A stretch of DNA of 64,000 bases from positions 2,389,731 through 2,453,730 of the forward strand of contig NZ_BMXF01000001.1 of NCBI RefSeq assembly GCF_014651615.1. Direction: 5' to 3'. Below, in pieces: positions 44,901 through 55,100 of this stretch (position 1 is its first letter; each line of letters starts with the position of its first letter). Source of the stretch: Persicitalea jodogahamensis (GTDB lineage Bacteria > Bacteroidota > Bacteroidia > Cytophagales > Spirosomataceae). The position numbers and the translations under genes are program-made. The notes below the pieces were generated by a model, which was given only the letters and a program-made list of their open reading frames with translations, was not told where the DNA came from and made no database searches.

Positions 44901-45467
44901 CTACACTTTCTCCGGGAGCGTAGCTAAAACCCTGTCGGCTTGCTGCAGATGACGAGCGTCGTGCGCTTTCATAAAGGCAAACACATCGCCCAGTTTGAAT
45001 CGAATCAAAAAAGAAATGGAAGACTCAACCCGCGCGTCGAGTTGGTTGACACTTTCAACTTCACTTATCAGCCGAAGCCACTGCTCTTGATGCTCAATGA
45101 ATTGTGCCACGGTTGTTGCTCCTATTACATCAGCGGCGGGCCGATGTGCCTTCAAGGCTTTAAGTTTTAATTTGTTTTCGGGTTTGATCGTGTTTTTCAA
45201 CAGCTTTCCCAGAAAGCCACTCCTGAACTCCCGGTTATCATGCCTGGGAGTCACCCGACTGAGCGCTTTCTGGGCTCTTGGCAGATAAAAATCGCTGTAC
45301 GTATTGAGGTGATAGATGCATTGGGCCGCCGACCAGCCATCGTGGTCAGGTTTGGCCGAAAGCGCTTCCTCTGACAAGTTTTGATAAACGCTGGTCGCTT
45401 TCAGCAGGTGTGCTTCAACTACCTCTTCCAGCGGTTCGATCCATTGAATAAGTGCCTGATTTTTCAT
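44901..45467 (-). CDS. DinB family metal-binding protein
   Basis: 188 residues forming a four-helix bundle. The three metal histidines of the DinB/YfiT fold are visible: YHLNTYSDFYLPRA (His in the first), and FMKAHDARHLQQADRVL with the H-x3-H pair. WSAAQCIYHL is the common first motif. DinB proteins are divalent-metal proteins, some thiol transferases using bacillithiol or mycothiol; this one's role is not known. It is leftward, convergent with the LEA-type gene. Confidence 0.85.
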   Translation of the reverse strand: MKNQALIQWIEPLEEVVEAHLLKATSVYQNLSEEALSAKPDHDGWSAAQCIYHLNTYSDFYLPRAQKALSRVTPRHDNREFRSGFLGKLLKNTIKPENKLKLKALKAHRPAADVIGATTVAQFIEHQEQWLRLISEVESVNQLDARVESSISFLIRFKLGDVFAFMKAHDARHLQQADRVLATLPEKV

Positions 45468-45552
45468 TGATTGGAAGCTTTGGGAATAAATTTGATTTGT
45501 TTCTCAAAGGTCGGCATGCCTTGCAAGAAAAATCTTGGTATTTACCATCATT

Positions 45553-46161
45553 TCAAATCCTGACGCGGTTGAGCAATTTACTGAAATTGGTAGCATCCAT
45601 GCCCAGGTAGTTGGCCAGGTACTTGTGCGGCACAATCTGCAGGATGTGCGGACTGCGCCTGAGCAGGGCGCGGAATTTTTCTTCGGACGAGTATGCCTGT
45701 ATTTCCACCATCCGCTCCATGAGGCCCGAAACAATGCCGCTCATGCCGATCCTGATCATTTTTTCGATCGCGGGGTACTTTGACAACAGCCGGTCAATGT
45801 CCTGAGCCGACATTCTGAGCATGGCCGATGCCGTGAGGGTTTCGTAGTAATAGCGCGATGGCTGCTGCGTGAAATACGAATCGATTACCCCGCCAAACGA
45901 GGGCGCATAAGAAAACATGAGGGTAGCTTCCCGGCCTTCATTGTCCAAGTAGTATAATCGCTGTACCCCCTTCTGAATAAAGTACAGGTTTGTCTCCGTG
46001 CTGCCTGCCTGCGTCAGAATTTCCTTTCGTTTGGCTGGTACGGGGGTCCATACCGCCAGAAAATCACTCATTTCCTCGTCATTCAGCGGGTGAATTCGCA
46101 TGACCGCCTCCCGCAAGGCACTGGTATCGATCGTTGACATATGAGTAAAATCTACCATCAT
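45553..46161 (-). CDS. Crp/Fnr family transcription regulator
   Basis: 202 residues. The cyclic-nucleotide-binding-like beta-roll spans ~25-130 (TQAGSTETNLYFIQKGVQRLYYL, ATLMFSYAPSFGGVIDSYFTQQP). A dimer helix follows and a C-terminal helix-turn-helix (PHKYLANYLGMDATNFSKLLNRVRI; last part NYLGMDATNFSKLLNR). No cysteine cluster, so it is not an oxygen-sensing Fnr; the ligand is unknown. A start at 46140 is also possible. It is divergent from the Tm-1-like gene (gap of 42 nt) and may regulate it. Confidence 0.9.
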   Translation of the reverse strand: MMVDFTHMSTIDTSALREAVMRIHPLNDEEMSDFLAVWTPVPAKRKEILTQAGSTETNLYFIQKGVQRLYYLDNEGREATLMFSYAPSFGGVIDSYFTQQPSRYYYETLTASAMLRMSAQDIDRLLSKYPAIEKMIRIGMSGIVSGLMERMVEIQAYSSEEKFRALLRRSPHILQIVPHKYLANYLGMDATNFSKLLNRVRI

Positions 46162-46203
46162 GCGATTTTATACTTACTTTCTTTTTTACTCCAAAAATAA
46201 AGC

Positions 46204-47433
46204 GTGGAAAGTCCGTATATACTAATTCTTGGCTGTTTTGATACGAAAGGCGAAGTATTTAAGTACCTCCGCGACCAGATTCTGCAACTAGGCGAGCGGG
46301 TCGTAACCATGAACACCGGTACGATGGGAAGCACCAGCGCTTTCCCCGTGGATATTGAAGCGGAAGCCGTTGCGAAAGCCGCGGGTACGACGCTGGAAAA
46401 AATCAGAAAGGCTAATGACCGGGGCGAGGCTGTCGCAAAAATGGGCGCGGGAGCAGCTGGAATCATCGGGCAACTCGTGGCCGGGGGGCATCTGAAAGCC
46501 GCGATCAGCATGGGCGGGGGGGGCGGTACTTTTATAGCGCTCTCCGCCATGCAGGGCATTCCGTTGGGGATTCCCAAGCTTTGTATTACTACCTTAGCGG
46601 CCAAAGATTTGTCCCGGCCGATGGGCTATAAAGATATTACGTTGATGCCGTCGGTGGTAGATGTCGCGGGACTAAACAGCATTATCCAGCCGATTATCGG
46701 ACAAGCGGCGGCAGCCATCTGCGCGATGGCGAATTTGCAAAGTTCTGAGAAAACTACCCACCGTGGCAGTATCGCCATTAGTATGTTCGGCAATACGACC
46801 GCCTGCGTCAACCAATGCACCGGTCTGCTTGAAAAAGCGGGCTACGAGGTAATGGCTTTCCACGCTAATGGGGTAGGGGGATCAACGATGGAAGCGCTGA
46901 TCAGGGAGGGTGTTTTCGCCGGAGTTCTCGACGTGACAACCACCGAACTCGCCGACGAACTTTGTCGGGGCGTGTGCAGCGCCGGTCCTGCCCGCCTGAC
47001 CGCCGCAGCCGAAGCGGACGTGCCGCAGGTAGTGGTGCCGGGGTGCCTCGACATGGTCAACTACGCCGAGCCCGATACCGTGCCGCCGAAGTACCACGAC
47101 CGGCAACTGTACAGTTGGGCACCCAACGTGACGCTCATGCGCACCGATGTTGCCGAGAATAGGGTATTGGGAAAAGAAATAGGAAGTAAGCTGGAAGGGG
47201 CAAACGCCAGTATTGTACTACCCCTGAAAGGCCTCTCCCAAATTGACGCCGAAGGGGATATTTTTCATAATCCAGAGGTGAACCGAGCCTTGTTTAACTC
47301 TATAAAGGAAAATGCCGAACCCGGCCTGGAAGTAATCGAAGCCGATTATCATATTAATGACCAAGCCTTTTCTGAGATTTTGGTAAAAAAACTCTTAGAG
47401 AAAATACATTCAACGCAGGCACTTGAAAGGTAG
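46204..47433 (+). CDS. Tm-1-like ATP-binding (UPF0261) protein
   Basis: 409 residues from GTG 46204, the only initiator before the conserved start (YILILGCFDTKGEVFKYLRD). Family marks: MNTGTMGSTSAFPVDIEAEAVA, GAAGIIGQLVAGGHLKAAISMGGGGGT, FGNTTACVNQCTGLLEKAGYEVMAFHANGVGG (kept to NTTACVNQCTGLLEK) and VVPGCLDMVNY. This is the bacterial form of the N-terminal half of plant Tm-1, the tomato mosaic virus resistance protein. It binds ATP; the bacterial role is not settled. The next gene encodes the other half. Divergent from the Crp/Fnr gene. Confidence 0.9.
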   Translation: MESPYILILGCFDTKGEVFKYLRDQILQLGERVVTMNTGTMGSTSAFPVDIEAEAVAKAAGTTLEKIRKANDRGEAVAKMGAGAAGIIGQLVAGGHLKAAISMGGGGGTFIALSAMQGIPLGIPKLCITTLAAKDLSRPMGYKDITLMPSVVDVAGLNSIIQPIIGQAAAAICAMANLQSSEKTTHRGSIAISMFGNTTACVNQCTGLLEKAGYEVMAFHANGVGGSTMEALIREGVFAGVLDVTTTELADELCRGVCSAGPARLTAAAEADVPQVVVPGCLDMVNYAEPDTVPPKYHDRQLYSWAPNVTLMRTDVAENRVLGKEIGSKLEGANASIVLPLKGLSQIDAEGDIFHNPEVNRALFNSIKENAEPGLEVIEADYHINDQAFSEILVKKLLEKIHSTQALER

Positions 47434-47504
47434 GTGATGCATTAAAATTCAGCCATTGTTTTACCTTGAAAATTATTTTTCACTCACTCATTCAAAACCA
47501 AGAA

Positions 47505-48368
47505 ATGCCAAATCAATGGACGGGGAAGGGAAACCCCTATACCAGACAGGAAGTAAGAGATCGCTTGCAAAACACGATCAATCAGCAAAAAGCGATCATC
47601 GCCGCCGGAGCGGGAACTGGAATCAGCGCCAAATTCATAGAGAAGGGAGGGGCCGATTTAATAATCATTTATAACTCGGGACGCTTCCGCATGGCGGGGC
47701 ACGGCTCTTCCGCGGGGATGATGGCCTACGGCGACGCCAACGCCGAGGCACTATCCATTGGCGAGTACGAAGTACTTCCGGTTGTGGAAGAAGTTCCGGT
47801 GATCTGCGGTGTGTATGGCTCCGATCCGCGCCGCCGAATGTGGCACCATCTGTTGAAAGTAAGGGATATGGGCTTTTCCGGTATTAATAACTTTCCTACC
47901 CAATCCATCGTGGACGGACATTTCCGTCAGGTACTTGAAGAAACCGGAATGGGCTTTGACAAAGAAGTAGAAATGGTGCGGCTGGCTTCGAAGATGGATC
48001 TGTTTTCGATCGTCTATGTAGGCAAGCCCGAGGAAGCCGCGCAGATGGCCGAGGCCGGTGCCGACGCTATCATCGCTCACGTAGGTACGACGGTCGGCGG
48101 TTCCATTGGGGTGGTTGAAGCCTCCTGTAGTATGGACGAAGCCATCGAGCGCAGTCAGGCGATCATGGATGCCGGAAAGGCAATAAATCCCGATATTTTC
48201 TTCCTGGCCCACGGCGGTCCCGTCAATACACCGGAGGATGTCCGGGTAATTCTGGACAAAACGGATATGCATGGTTTCGTGGGGGCGTCGTCATTGGAGC
48301 GCATGGGCGTGGAGCAGTCACTGACCGACCTGACGCGGCGGTTCAAAGCGTTAACCTTGAATAAATAG
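47505..48368 (+). CDS. PEP-hydrolase-like TIM-barrel protein (Tm-1 C-terminal half)
   Basis: 287 residues from ATG 47505; a TTG at 47466 is open but the family normally starts close to NQWTGKGNPYTRQEV. TIM-barrel marks: AIIAAGAGTGISAKFIEKGGADLIIIYNSG (part GTGISAKFIEKGGADL), EEVPVICGVYGSDPRR, GFSGINNFPTQSIVDG, GADAIIAHVGTTVGGS and FLAHGGPVNTPEDV. This family is annotated 'phosphoenolpyruvate hydrolase' or 'TIM-barrel signal transduction' and forms the C-terminal half of plant and fungal Tm-1 proteins. It follows the N-terminal-half gene by 71 nt in the same direction. Substrate unknown. Confidence 0.9.
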   Translation: MPNQWTGKGNPYTRQEVRDRLQNTINQQKAIIAAGAGTGISAKFIEKGGADLIIIYNSGRFRMAGHGSSAGMMAYGDANAEALSIGEYEVLPVVEEVPVICGVYGSDPRRRMWHHLLKVRDMGFSGINNFPTQSIVDGHFRQVLEETGMGFDKEVEMVRLASKMDLFSIVYVGKPEEAAQMAEAGADAIIAHVGTTVGGSIGVVEASCSMDEAIERSQAIMDAGKAINPDIFFLAHGGPVNTPEDVRVILDKTDMHGFVGASSLERMGVEQSLTDLTRRFKALTLNK

Positions 48369-48425
48369 GGTAGATTGGGGCATTTTGTGCGTCCTATTGG
48401 TATTGTTTTACCAAAGCCATTTCCC

Positions 48426-51275
48426 TTGAAAACGCTCCGCTATTTTGTTGCTGCACTCCTTCTTCTAACTTTTGGATTGAACAGGGGCTCTGCCCAAAAT
48501 CTGGTAGCCAACTACCTCCGCACCGAGTACAAGGTCAGCCCGGTTACGGATGTGGTTGCGCCTCGGCTGAGTTGGGAATTGACTTCGCCGGAGCGCAACC
48601 AGATACAATCGGCTTACCAGATTCTGGTAGCCAGTTCGCCGGAAAAGCTGACGGAGCCGAGCGCAGACTTGTGGAATTCTGAGAAAGTAAACAGCCGCGC
48701 CACCGCGCAGGTAGTTTACGCCGGAAAAACCCTGACGTCTCGCCAGATCTGCTATTGGAAAGTACGCAGTTGGGATAAAGCCGGCCAACCGGGAGCGTGG
48801 AGTGAGGTCGCTCACTGGGAAATGGGACTTTTGGATAAGAATGAGTGGCGGGCCCAGTGGATTGGCCTCGACCCGGATACTCTGGGCAAGGGTAAAATAT
48901 ACCAGTTGCCGCCCGCGCCTTATTTACGCAAAGAGATCAAAGTCAAACCTGGCTTCCGCAAGGCGCGACTTTATGTGACGGCGCTTGGCCTGTATGAATT
49001 CTCTCTCAACGGTACCAAAACAGGCAATGACTTCCTGACTCCCGGCTGGACTGATTACGACCGCCGGGTGTACTACCAGACCTACGACGTAACCAGCCAG
49101 ATCAAATCCGGGACCAACGTCCTGACCTCTCAGCTGTCGTACGGTTGGTACGCAGGGTACCTGGGATACGCTTTGTTAGTCAAGAATCCGGTGGTGCGGG
49201 CTTTTTACGGCAAAGTACCCCTTCTGAAAGCGCAACTGGAAGTAGAGTACCCCGACGGCCATACCGAAACATTCGCCACGGACAAAAACTGGAAAGCCAG
49301 CTTCGGGGCGTTGCTGGAGTCAGACCTGATGCATGGCGAGACTTACGACGCCCGGCTGGAATGGCCCGGTTGGCAAAAGTCCGGCTTCGACGACAGGAAA
49401 TGGCAGAAGGCCGAAGTGTATCCCGATCGTCCCGGTCGCCTGGTACAAACTTACCCGGCACCTCCGGTACAAATCACCGGAACCCTGACCGTCCAAAGCC
49501 AGACCCGGCGTCCTGATGGTTCGTACATATTGGACATGGGCCAGAATTTTGCGGGTACCATCCGGCTGCGCGTGCAGGGGAAGGCAGGGGATACCATCCG
49601 GTTGCGCTACGGTGAAAAATTGTTTCCCGACGGACAGCTGATGACCGAAAATCTGCGCATGGCGCGGGCTACGGATACTTACATCCTCAAAGGCGACAAA
49701 AACGGCGAAGAATGGATGCCGAAATTTACCTACAAAGGTTTTCAATACATTGAAATAAGCGGCTTGCGGGCGGCACCTGCGCCCGAAACGATCGAGGGTT
49801 TGGTGATCGGTTCAGAGCTGCCCAGGGTGGGTACTTTCGAAACCGACAATGCGATGGTCAACCAGTTGTACAGCAACATCGAGTGGACGCAACGCTCCAA
49901 CTACATTGATATCCCGACCGACTGTCCGCAGCGCGACGAGCGCATGGGCTGGACCGCCGACGCCCATGTGTACGTCAAATCGGCGACTTTTAACCGCGAC
50001 GTGTCCGCTTTTTTTACCAAATGGACGGTGGACCTCAACGACGCACAGTACGAGAACGGCGCTTATCCACTTTATGCCCCACGCCCAAACTTGCGCAAAA
50101 CGGACACGTATTCGCCGGGCTGGATGGAGGCAGGCATCATTTGCCCCTACCAGGTTTACCGCAGCTACGGCGACACCCGGCTAATCAGGGAAGGGTGGGT
50201 AAATATGGGGCATTTCATGGATTTCCTGGAAAAGCGGAGTAACGGTACCTACTTCTTTACCGAGGCTACCTTCAAAGACCTCAGCCCGAAGGGTGGATTC
50301 GGGGATTGGCTGTCTTTTGGCAAAAAAACGCCACCCGACATGCTGGCATCCTTCTACTTTGCCTACTGCGCCGATATGATGGCCGAAATGGCCGGGGCCA
50401 TTGGTGAGTCCGACGACCAGAAGCGTTTTCAGGAGATGGGTCAGAAGGTGCGTAAAGCCCTACTTGATCACTATCAGGCTTCTAACGGCCGCTTCAAAAC
50501 CGATACGCTGCCCTACGGCGACGGGGCGGGTTACGTGGACGGAAAGTTAGGTTTCATGGCTCATACCCAAACGGCGTATGCCAATGCCATCTACATGGAC
50601 ATCGTGCCGCCCAAATCGATGCCGCAGATGGGCAAGTACCTGGCCGAACTTCTTCGACAGAACGACGGTAAGCTGGCCACGGGTTTTCTGGGTACCAAGC
50701 CGCTCCTACCGGCGCTCTCGGCCACGGGCCATTCCGGTCTGGCGTACGATTTGTTTCTCAGCACCGAATTTCCTTCCTGGGGCTTCGAGGTCGCCAACGG
50801 TTCCACGACCATTTGGGAGCGTTGGGATAGCTACACCAAAGAAGATGGATTCCGGTACAACGCTGCCATGAACTCTTTCAACCACTATTCATTCGGGGCG
50901 GTCTGCGAGTGGATGTTCGGTAACGCGGCGGGTATTCAGGAGCTCGCTCCCGGATACCGGCATTTCCGAATCCGACCCGAGATTGATCCCAAATCAGGCT
51001 CCGACCGAATCAACCGATTGCGTGCCGGCTATCATAGTGTCAGTGGGCCCATCCTGTCTGCCTGGCAAAAAACAAGCGACGGTATACTCATGAATGTAAG
51101 CGTACCTGTCAATACTACAGCAGAAGTTTTTGTCCCGGCCGATTCAGCGGGCCAGGTAGTGGTGGACGGGCAGGAAGCGCTGGCTTCGCCCGACATCAGG
51201 GTGGAAAGCCAGGCAAACGGCTATCTGGTGCTATTCGTAGGCTCGGGGAACTACGAAATTGTCAGCAAAAGGTGA
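48426..51275 (+). CDS. GH78 alpha-L-rhamnosidase, secreted
   Basis: 949 residues. There is no ATG at the front; TTG 48426 is chosen because it starts a clean signal peptide (KTLRYFVAALLLLTFGLNRGSAQ); TTG 48375 is also open. Order: fibronectin-like N-domain (SPVTDVVAPRLSWELTS), Bac_rhamnosid_N (RLYVTALGLYEFSLNGTKTGNDFLTPGWTDYDRR, part of it), beta-domain, then the (alpha/alpha)6 catalytic domain with DCPQRDERMGWTADAHV (~500) and NGSTTIWERWDSY, which hold the acidic residues of GH78, and a C-terminal beta domain. It cuts terminal rhamnose from plant or bacterial glycans. It follows the Tm-1 genes by 57 nt. Confidence 0.95.
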   Translation: MKTLRYFVAALLLLTFGLNRGSAQNLVANYLRTEYKVSPVTDVVAPRLSWELTSPERNQIQSAYQILVASSPEKLTEPSADLWNSEKVNSRATAQVVYAGKTLTSRQICYWKVRSWDKAGQPGAWSEVAHWEMGLLDKNEWRAQWIGLDPDTLGKGKIYQLPPAPYLRKEIKVKPGFRKARLYVTALGLYEFSLNGTKTGNDFLTPGWTDYDRRVYYQTYDVTSQIKSGTNVLTSQLSYGWYAGYLGYALLVKNPVVRAFYGKVPLLKAQLEVEYPDGHTETFATDKNWKASFGALLESDLMHGETYDARLEWPGWQKSGFDDRKWQKAEVYPDRPGRLVQTYPAPPVQITGTLTVQSQTRRPDGSYILDMGQNFAGTIRLRVQGKAGDTIRLRYGEKLFPDGQLMTENLRMARATDTYILKGDKNGEEWMPKFTYKGFQYIEISGLRAAPAPETIEGLVIGSELPRVGTFETDNAMVNQLYSNIEWTQRSNYIDIPTDCPQRDERMGWTADAHVYVKSATFNRDVSAFFTKWTVDLNDAQYENGAYPLYAPRPNLRKTDTYSPGWMEAGIICPYQVYRSYGDTRLIREGWVNMGHFMDFLEKRSNGTYFFTEATFKDLSPKGGFGDWLSFGKKTPPDMLASFYFAYCADMMAEMAGAIGESDDQKRFQEMGQKVRKALLDHYQASNGRFKTDTLPYGDGAGYVDGKLGFMAHTQTAYANAIYMDIVPPKSMPQMGKYLAELLRQNDGKLATGFLGTKPLLPALSATGHSGLAYDLFLSTEFPSWGFEVANGSTTIWERWDSYTKEDGFRYNAAMNSFNHYSFGAVCEWMFGNAAGIQELAPGYRHFRIRPEIDPKSGSDRINRLRAGYHSVSGPILSAWQKTSDGILMNVSVPVNTTAEVFVPADSAGQVVVDGQEALASPDIRVESQANGYLVLFVGSGNYEIVSKR

Positions 51276-51335
51276 GTAAGGCTAAAAAAAACTACTTTTG
51301 CAGAATTCACCCATCTCACCCAAAAGTCGAAAGTC

Positions 51336-51749
51336 ATGGAAATCTTCGTCGGAAACCTACCCCTTGCCCTCAGAAAATGGGAACTGCAGGAAATATTCGA
51401 GAAGTACGGCGTAGTTTCCTCGGCTACCGTCGTGATTGATTACGACACCAAGCAGAGCAAAGGGTACGGATTTGTGAAGATGCCCGACCGCTTGCAGGGC
51501 CTCGATGCAATAGCTTCCCTTCATGGCCGCGAGATAGATGGCGTGCCGCTGATGGTAAACGAAACCAAATTCCAGCGTGATGAGGGCCGGGAGAGCAGTG
51601 GCCGCCCTGAAAAACCAGCCCCTCTTCCCAAGGGCAAATTTTCAAATGACCGCTATGATAAATCTGGCGGCAAAAAAGCAAGTGCAAGCCGGAAGCCAGA
51701 TGGTGGGAGCACCAGCTTCGGCAAAAAAAATACCTTCAGAAAAAAATAG
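51336..51749 (+). CDS. RRM RNA-binding protein
   Basis: 137 residues. One RNA-recognition motif (1-80): RNP2 IFVGNL at the front and RNP1 KGYGFVKM at ~46-53, with the usual helices between. The C-terminal ~55 residues are basic and disordered (GRPEKPAPLPKGKF, SGGKKASASRKPDGG, KKNTFRKK). This is the common bacterial cold-shock/RNA-chaperone type seen in Bacteroidota (glycine-rich RNA-binding protein-like). A TAnnTTTG match (TACTTTTG, 51293-51300) lies ~36 nt upstream. Monocistronic. Confidence 0.9.
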   Translation: MEIFVGNLPLALRKWELQEIFEKYGVVSSATVVIDYDTKQSKGYGFVKMPDRLQGLDAIASLHGREIDGVPLMVNETKFQRDEGRESSGRPEKPAPLPKGKFSNDRYDKSGGKKASASRKPDGGSTSFGKKNTFRKK

Positions 51750-52165
51750 TCCGATCGGACTGAAACCAATCTCATCCTACTTCCGTACCAGCTGAATCTA
51801 AGCGTATTCAGTTGTGATCCTGGACTGCCTTTTCAGGCGCTCCAGACATAAACGCCTGTATTCTGTTTCGTCTAATTATAAAATTTTTTCTTGAAATACT
51901 TAAAGTCCATTTTCTTTTAAATAATTGAATACTAGTACTTTATGATTATTTAATCTTTTTATTAAAGATTTTTTCTGCTGTTTTTTCAAGAAAAATTTTT
52001 GCACTTGATTGTAAGTAATTTTCGGCACTTATATTTGCACGAAATTTTGTCTGTTAATTATTTGTGCAGACAACTAATTTTATTCATGAAATTACCATTC
52101 ACCGTAATTTTCATCTTTTCCTTTTAACCTTTTTTTATCAATCAATCCAACCAACCAACTCAAGT
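51750..52165 (+). promoter_or_regulatory. Control region of SusC 52166-55312
   Basis: AT-rich stretch without a gene. It holds an 18-nt element (TTTCTTGAAATACTTAAA, 51887-51904), an inverted echo of its start (TTTCAAGAAAAA at ~51985), and a promoter: TTG at 52009-52011, 18-nt spacer, TATATTTG at 52030-52037. The 29 nt 52026-52054 and the 18-nt element recur, at almost the same distance, ahead of the next SusC gene. The leader ends in CCAACCAACC repeats before the ATG. Confidence 0.7.
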
Positions 52166-55100
52166 ATGAGAAGAATTTCTCTATTGTTGCTGTGTCTGGG
52201 AGCCATGCTGATGGGACCGTCGGCTTTTGCCCAGAACAAGACTGTCTCGGGAAAAGTGACAGCGGCCTCCGATGGCTCTTCCCTTCCTGGCGTGACCGTG
52301 CAAGTGGAAGGTACCAATCAGGGTACCCAAACGGACTACAGCGGGAATTACAGTATCCAGGCCGAACCCACCCAAACGCTCGTTTTCAGCTTTGTTGGGA
52401 TGCTCGCTCAAAAGGTGGCGATCAACAACCGCTCCGTAATTGATGTCGAGTTAGCCGATGATTCGCGTCAACTCGATCAGGTGGTCGTCATCGGCTACGG
52501 TACCGAGCGTAGATCCAACGTGACGGGTTCACTCACCTCCATCAAGGGGGACCAAATCTCCGGTCTCGTGACGCCCAACTTCGCCAGCCAGCTAGGTGGC
52601 CGGGCGGCGGGCGTACAGGTGTCGGTTCCCAACGGTCTGTTGGGGCAGGCTCCCCGCATCCGCATCCGCGGCACCAACTCCATTTCTTCGGGAGCAGGTC
52701 CGCTGGTTGTGATCGACAACGTTCCTGTGGCCACCAACTCATTTGGCGGCGTTGGTGAAGCCTCACCTTTGGCTGACATCAACCCCAACGATATTGAGTC
52801 GATCGAGGTACTTAAGGACGGTGCCGCTACGGCTATCTTCGGCTCAAGGGCAGCCAACGGTGTAATCCTGATCACGACCAAACGGGGCCGGGGTAGCAAA
52901 GGACGCGTCGCGGTGGATTACAATTTTACGCTGGGCCAAAACAAGGCCATTAACAAGCTCGACCTGCTGAATGCGGCAGAATTCGTGCAGATCGCCAACG
53001 AAAAGTACACCAACGCAGGCCAACCCGTACAGGCCATTGCCGACCCGACTGGCGTCGATACGGATTGGCAGGACTTGATCTTCCGTAATGGGCTGGTGCA
53101 GAGCCACAATCTGTCCCTCAATGGGGCAAGTGACAAAACGAATTATTTCTTTTCGCTGGGGTACCTCGACAACGAAGGTCCGATCGTAGCCAATTCCCAA
53201 AAGCGCTACAACTTCCGTGGCAACCTGGATCACACAGTGAATAAGTGGCTGACATTGGGTACTAGCCTAAGCTACACCTACGCTAGCTACAACAACCTGA
53301 ACACGGGTGATAACGCGCTGTCGGGGAACGTAGTCGGTGCGGGACGGCTTCCGCCCAACGTTTCTCCTTTCGATGCCAACGACACACGCTTCGGCGGCTA
53401 TAATGTCACACCGGACGGAGCGGCGCTGGGCATGGGTTCCAACCTGCGGGCGGTGGACAACAACTTTACAAACATTGCTTTCGTACTGGCCAACAACAAG
53501 TACGTAACCAACAACAGCCGGATCATAGCCAATACCTACGGTGAAATTTCTCCTTTCGAAGGGTTCAAACTGCGCTCTCAGATTGCCGTGGACTTGCTGA
53601 CGCAGGACGATTTCCGTAGCCTCGACCCACGCCACGGCGATGGCCGCGGTGCCAATGGTAGTATCTTTCAGCGTTACCGTCCTACTCAGCTCTGGAACTG
53701 GCAGAACACCGCCAGCTACAATCGCTCCTTCGATAAGCATACCGTCAACGTGGTGGCTGGCGTAGAATACCAGAAACGCACTTCGAGGTATATCGATGCG
53801 CAGGGCCAGGGTTTTTCTGAACTATTCTTTCAGCAAAACAACCTCATCGACGGTAGTTACTCCACGCAATTGTCCAGCGGCGGATTCATACAAAATTCGT
53901 TTGATTCCTATTTTGGAAGGATCAACTACAACTACGCCAACAAGTATTTCCTGAGTGTAACGGCTCGGAACGACGCACTTTCCTCCCTGCCCGTGGCTAA
54001 CCGCCGGGGTACTTTTCCCGGAGGGTCGCTCGCCTGGCGTGTTTCCGAAGAAGATTTCTGGAAAAGCAGCCCGCTCGGTCGGGTTGTTTCCGACCTTCGG
54101 TTGAAAGCTTCCTACGCTGTGGTGGGCAACACCGACATCGGCAATTTCCCTTACCTGGGTACTTTTGGTGCCGCGCAGTATGCTTCCCAAACGGGGATCG
54201 CCTTCGACAATACGGGTAACCCCGACCTACGCTGGGAACGCAGCCGCAAAACCAACTTTGGTCTCGACCTGGGGCTGTTCACCAATCGGGTGAAAATTGC
54301 CGCCGACTACTTCAAGAACGATGTGGACGACCTGGTGCTGTTCGCACCCACCGCGCCTTCGCTCGGTGTGCCGGGTAATGGCATCAACAAGAATATCGGG
54401 GCACTCGTCAATAAGGGGATCGAATTGTCGATCGACGCGACGGTTGTCCAGCGGGGTGATTTCCAGTGGGACGTGAATTTCAACTACTCCAACATTAAGA
54501 ACGAGATCACGGCCCTCAACAACAACGAGGATATCATTTACACCTACCACATCAACCGGATCGGAGAGCCCATTGGCTCATTCTACGGCTATACCTGGGC
54601 CGGCGTCAATTCCGCGAATGGCAACCCCATGTGGTACAAAGGTGACGGCAAGGGTGGCTTGACCAATGACATCGTACAGTACGACATTGCCAGCAACACG
54701 TATAAGGCCTTCGTGCCCGGCGAGCCCGCTAACGTAGCCACTGCGGCTACCCTGAGCTCGACCAACGACCGCACGCTGCTAGGCAACTCCAATCCGATCT
54801 GGCAGGGCGGTCTGACCAACAATTTCCGGTACAAAGGCTTCGATTTCGAAATTTTTGCTCGCTACCAGGGAGGCAACATGATCATGAACGTAACGCGTCA
54901 GGCTACGCTCCTCAACATGGGCTTCCAGAACAACGGCAAAGAAATCCTGGATCGTTGGACTGCCGCCGGGCAGGTGACCGAAGTGCCTAAGGTGTGGATC
55001 GGTCGGGAGTCGGCCATCAATAATACGGGAGCCGCTGACAGCCGTTTCCTGGAAAAGGGAGACTTCCTCCGTATCCAGAACATTGTGCTGGGGTACCGTG

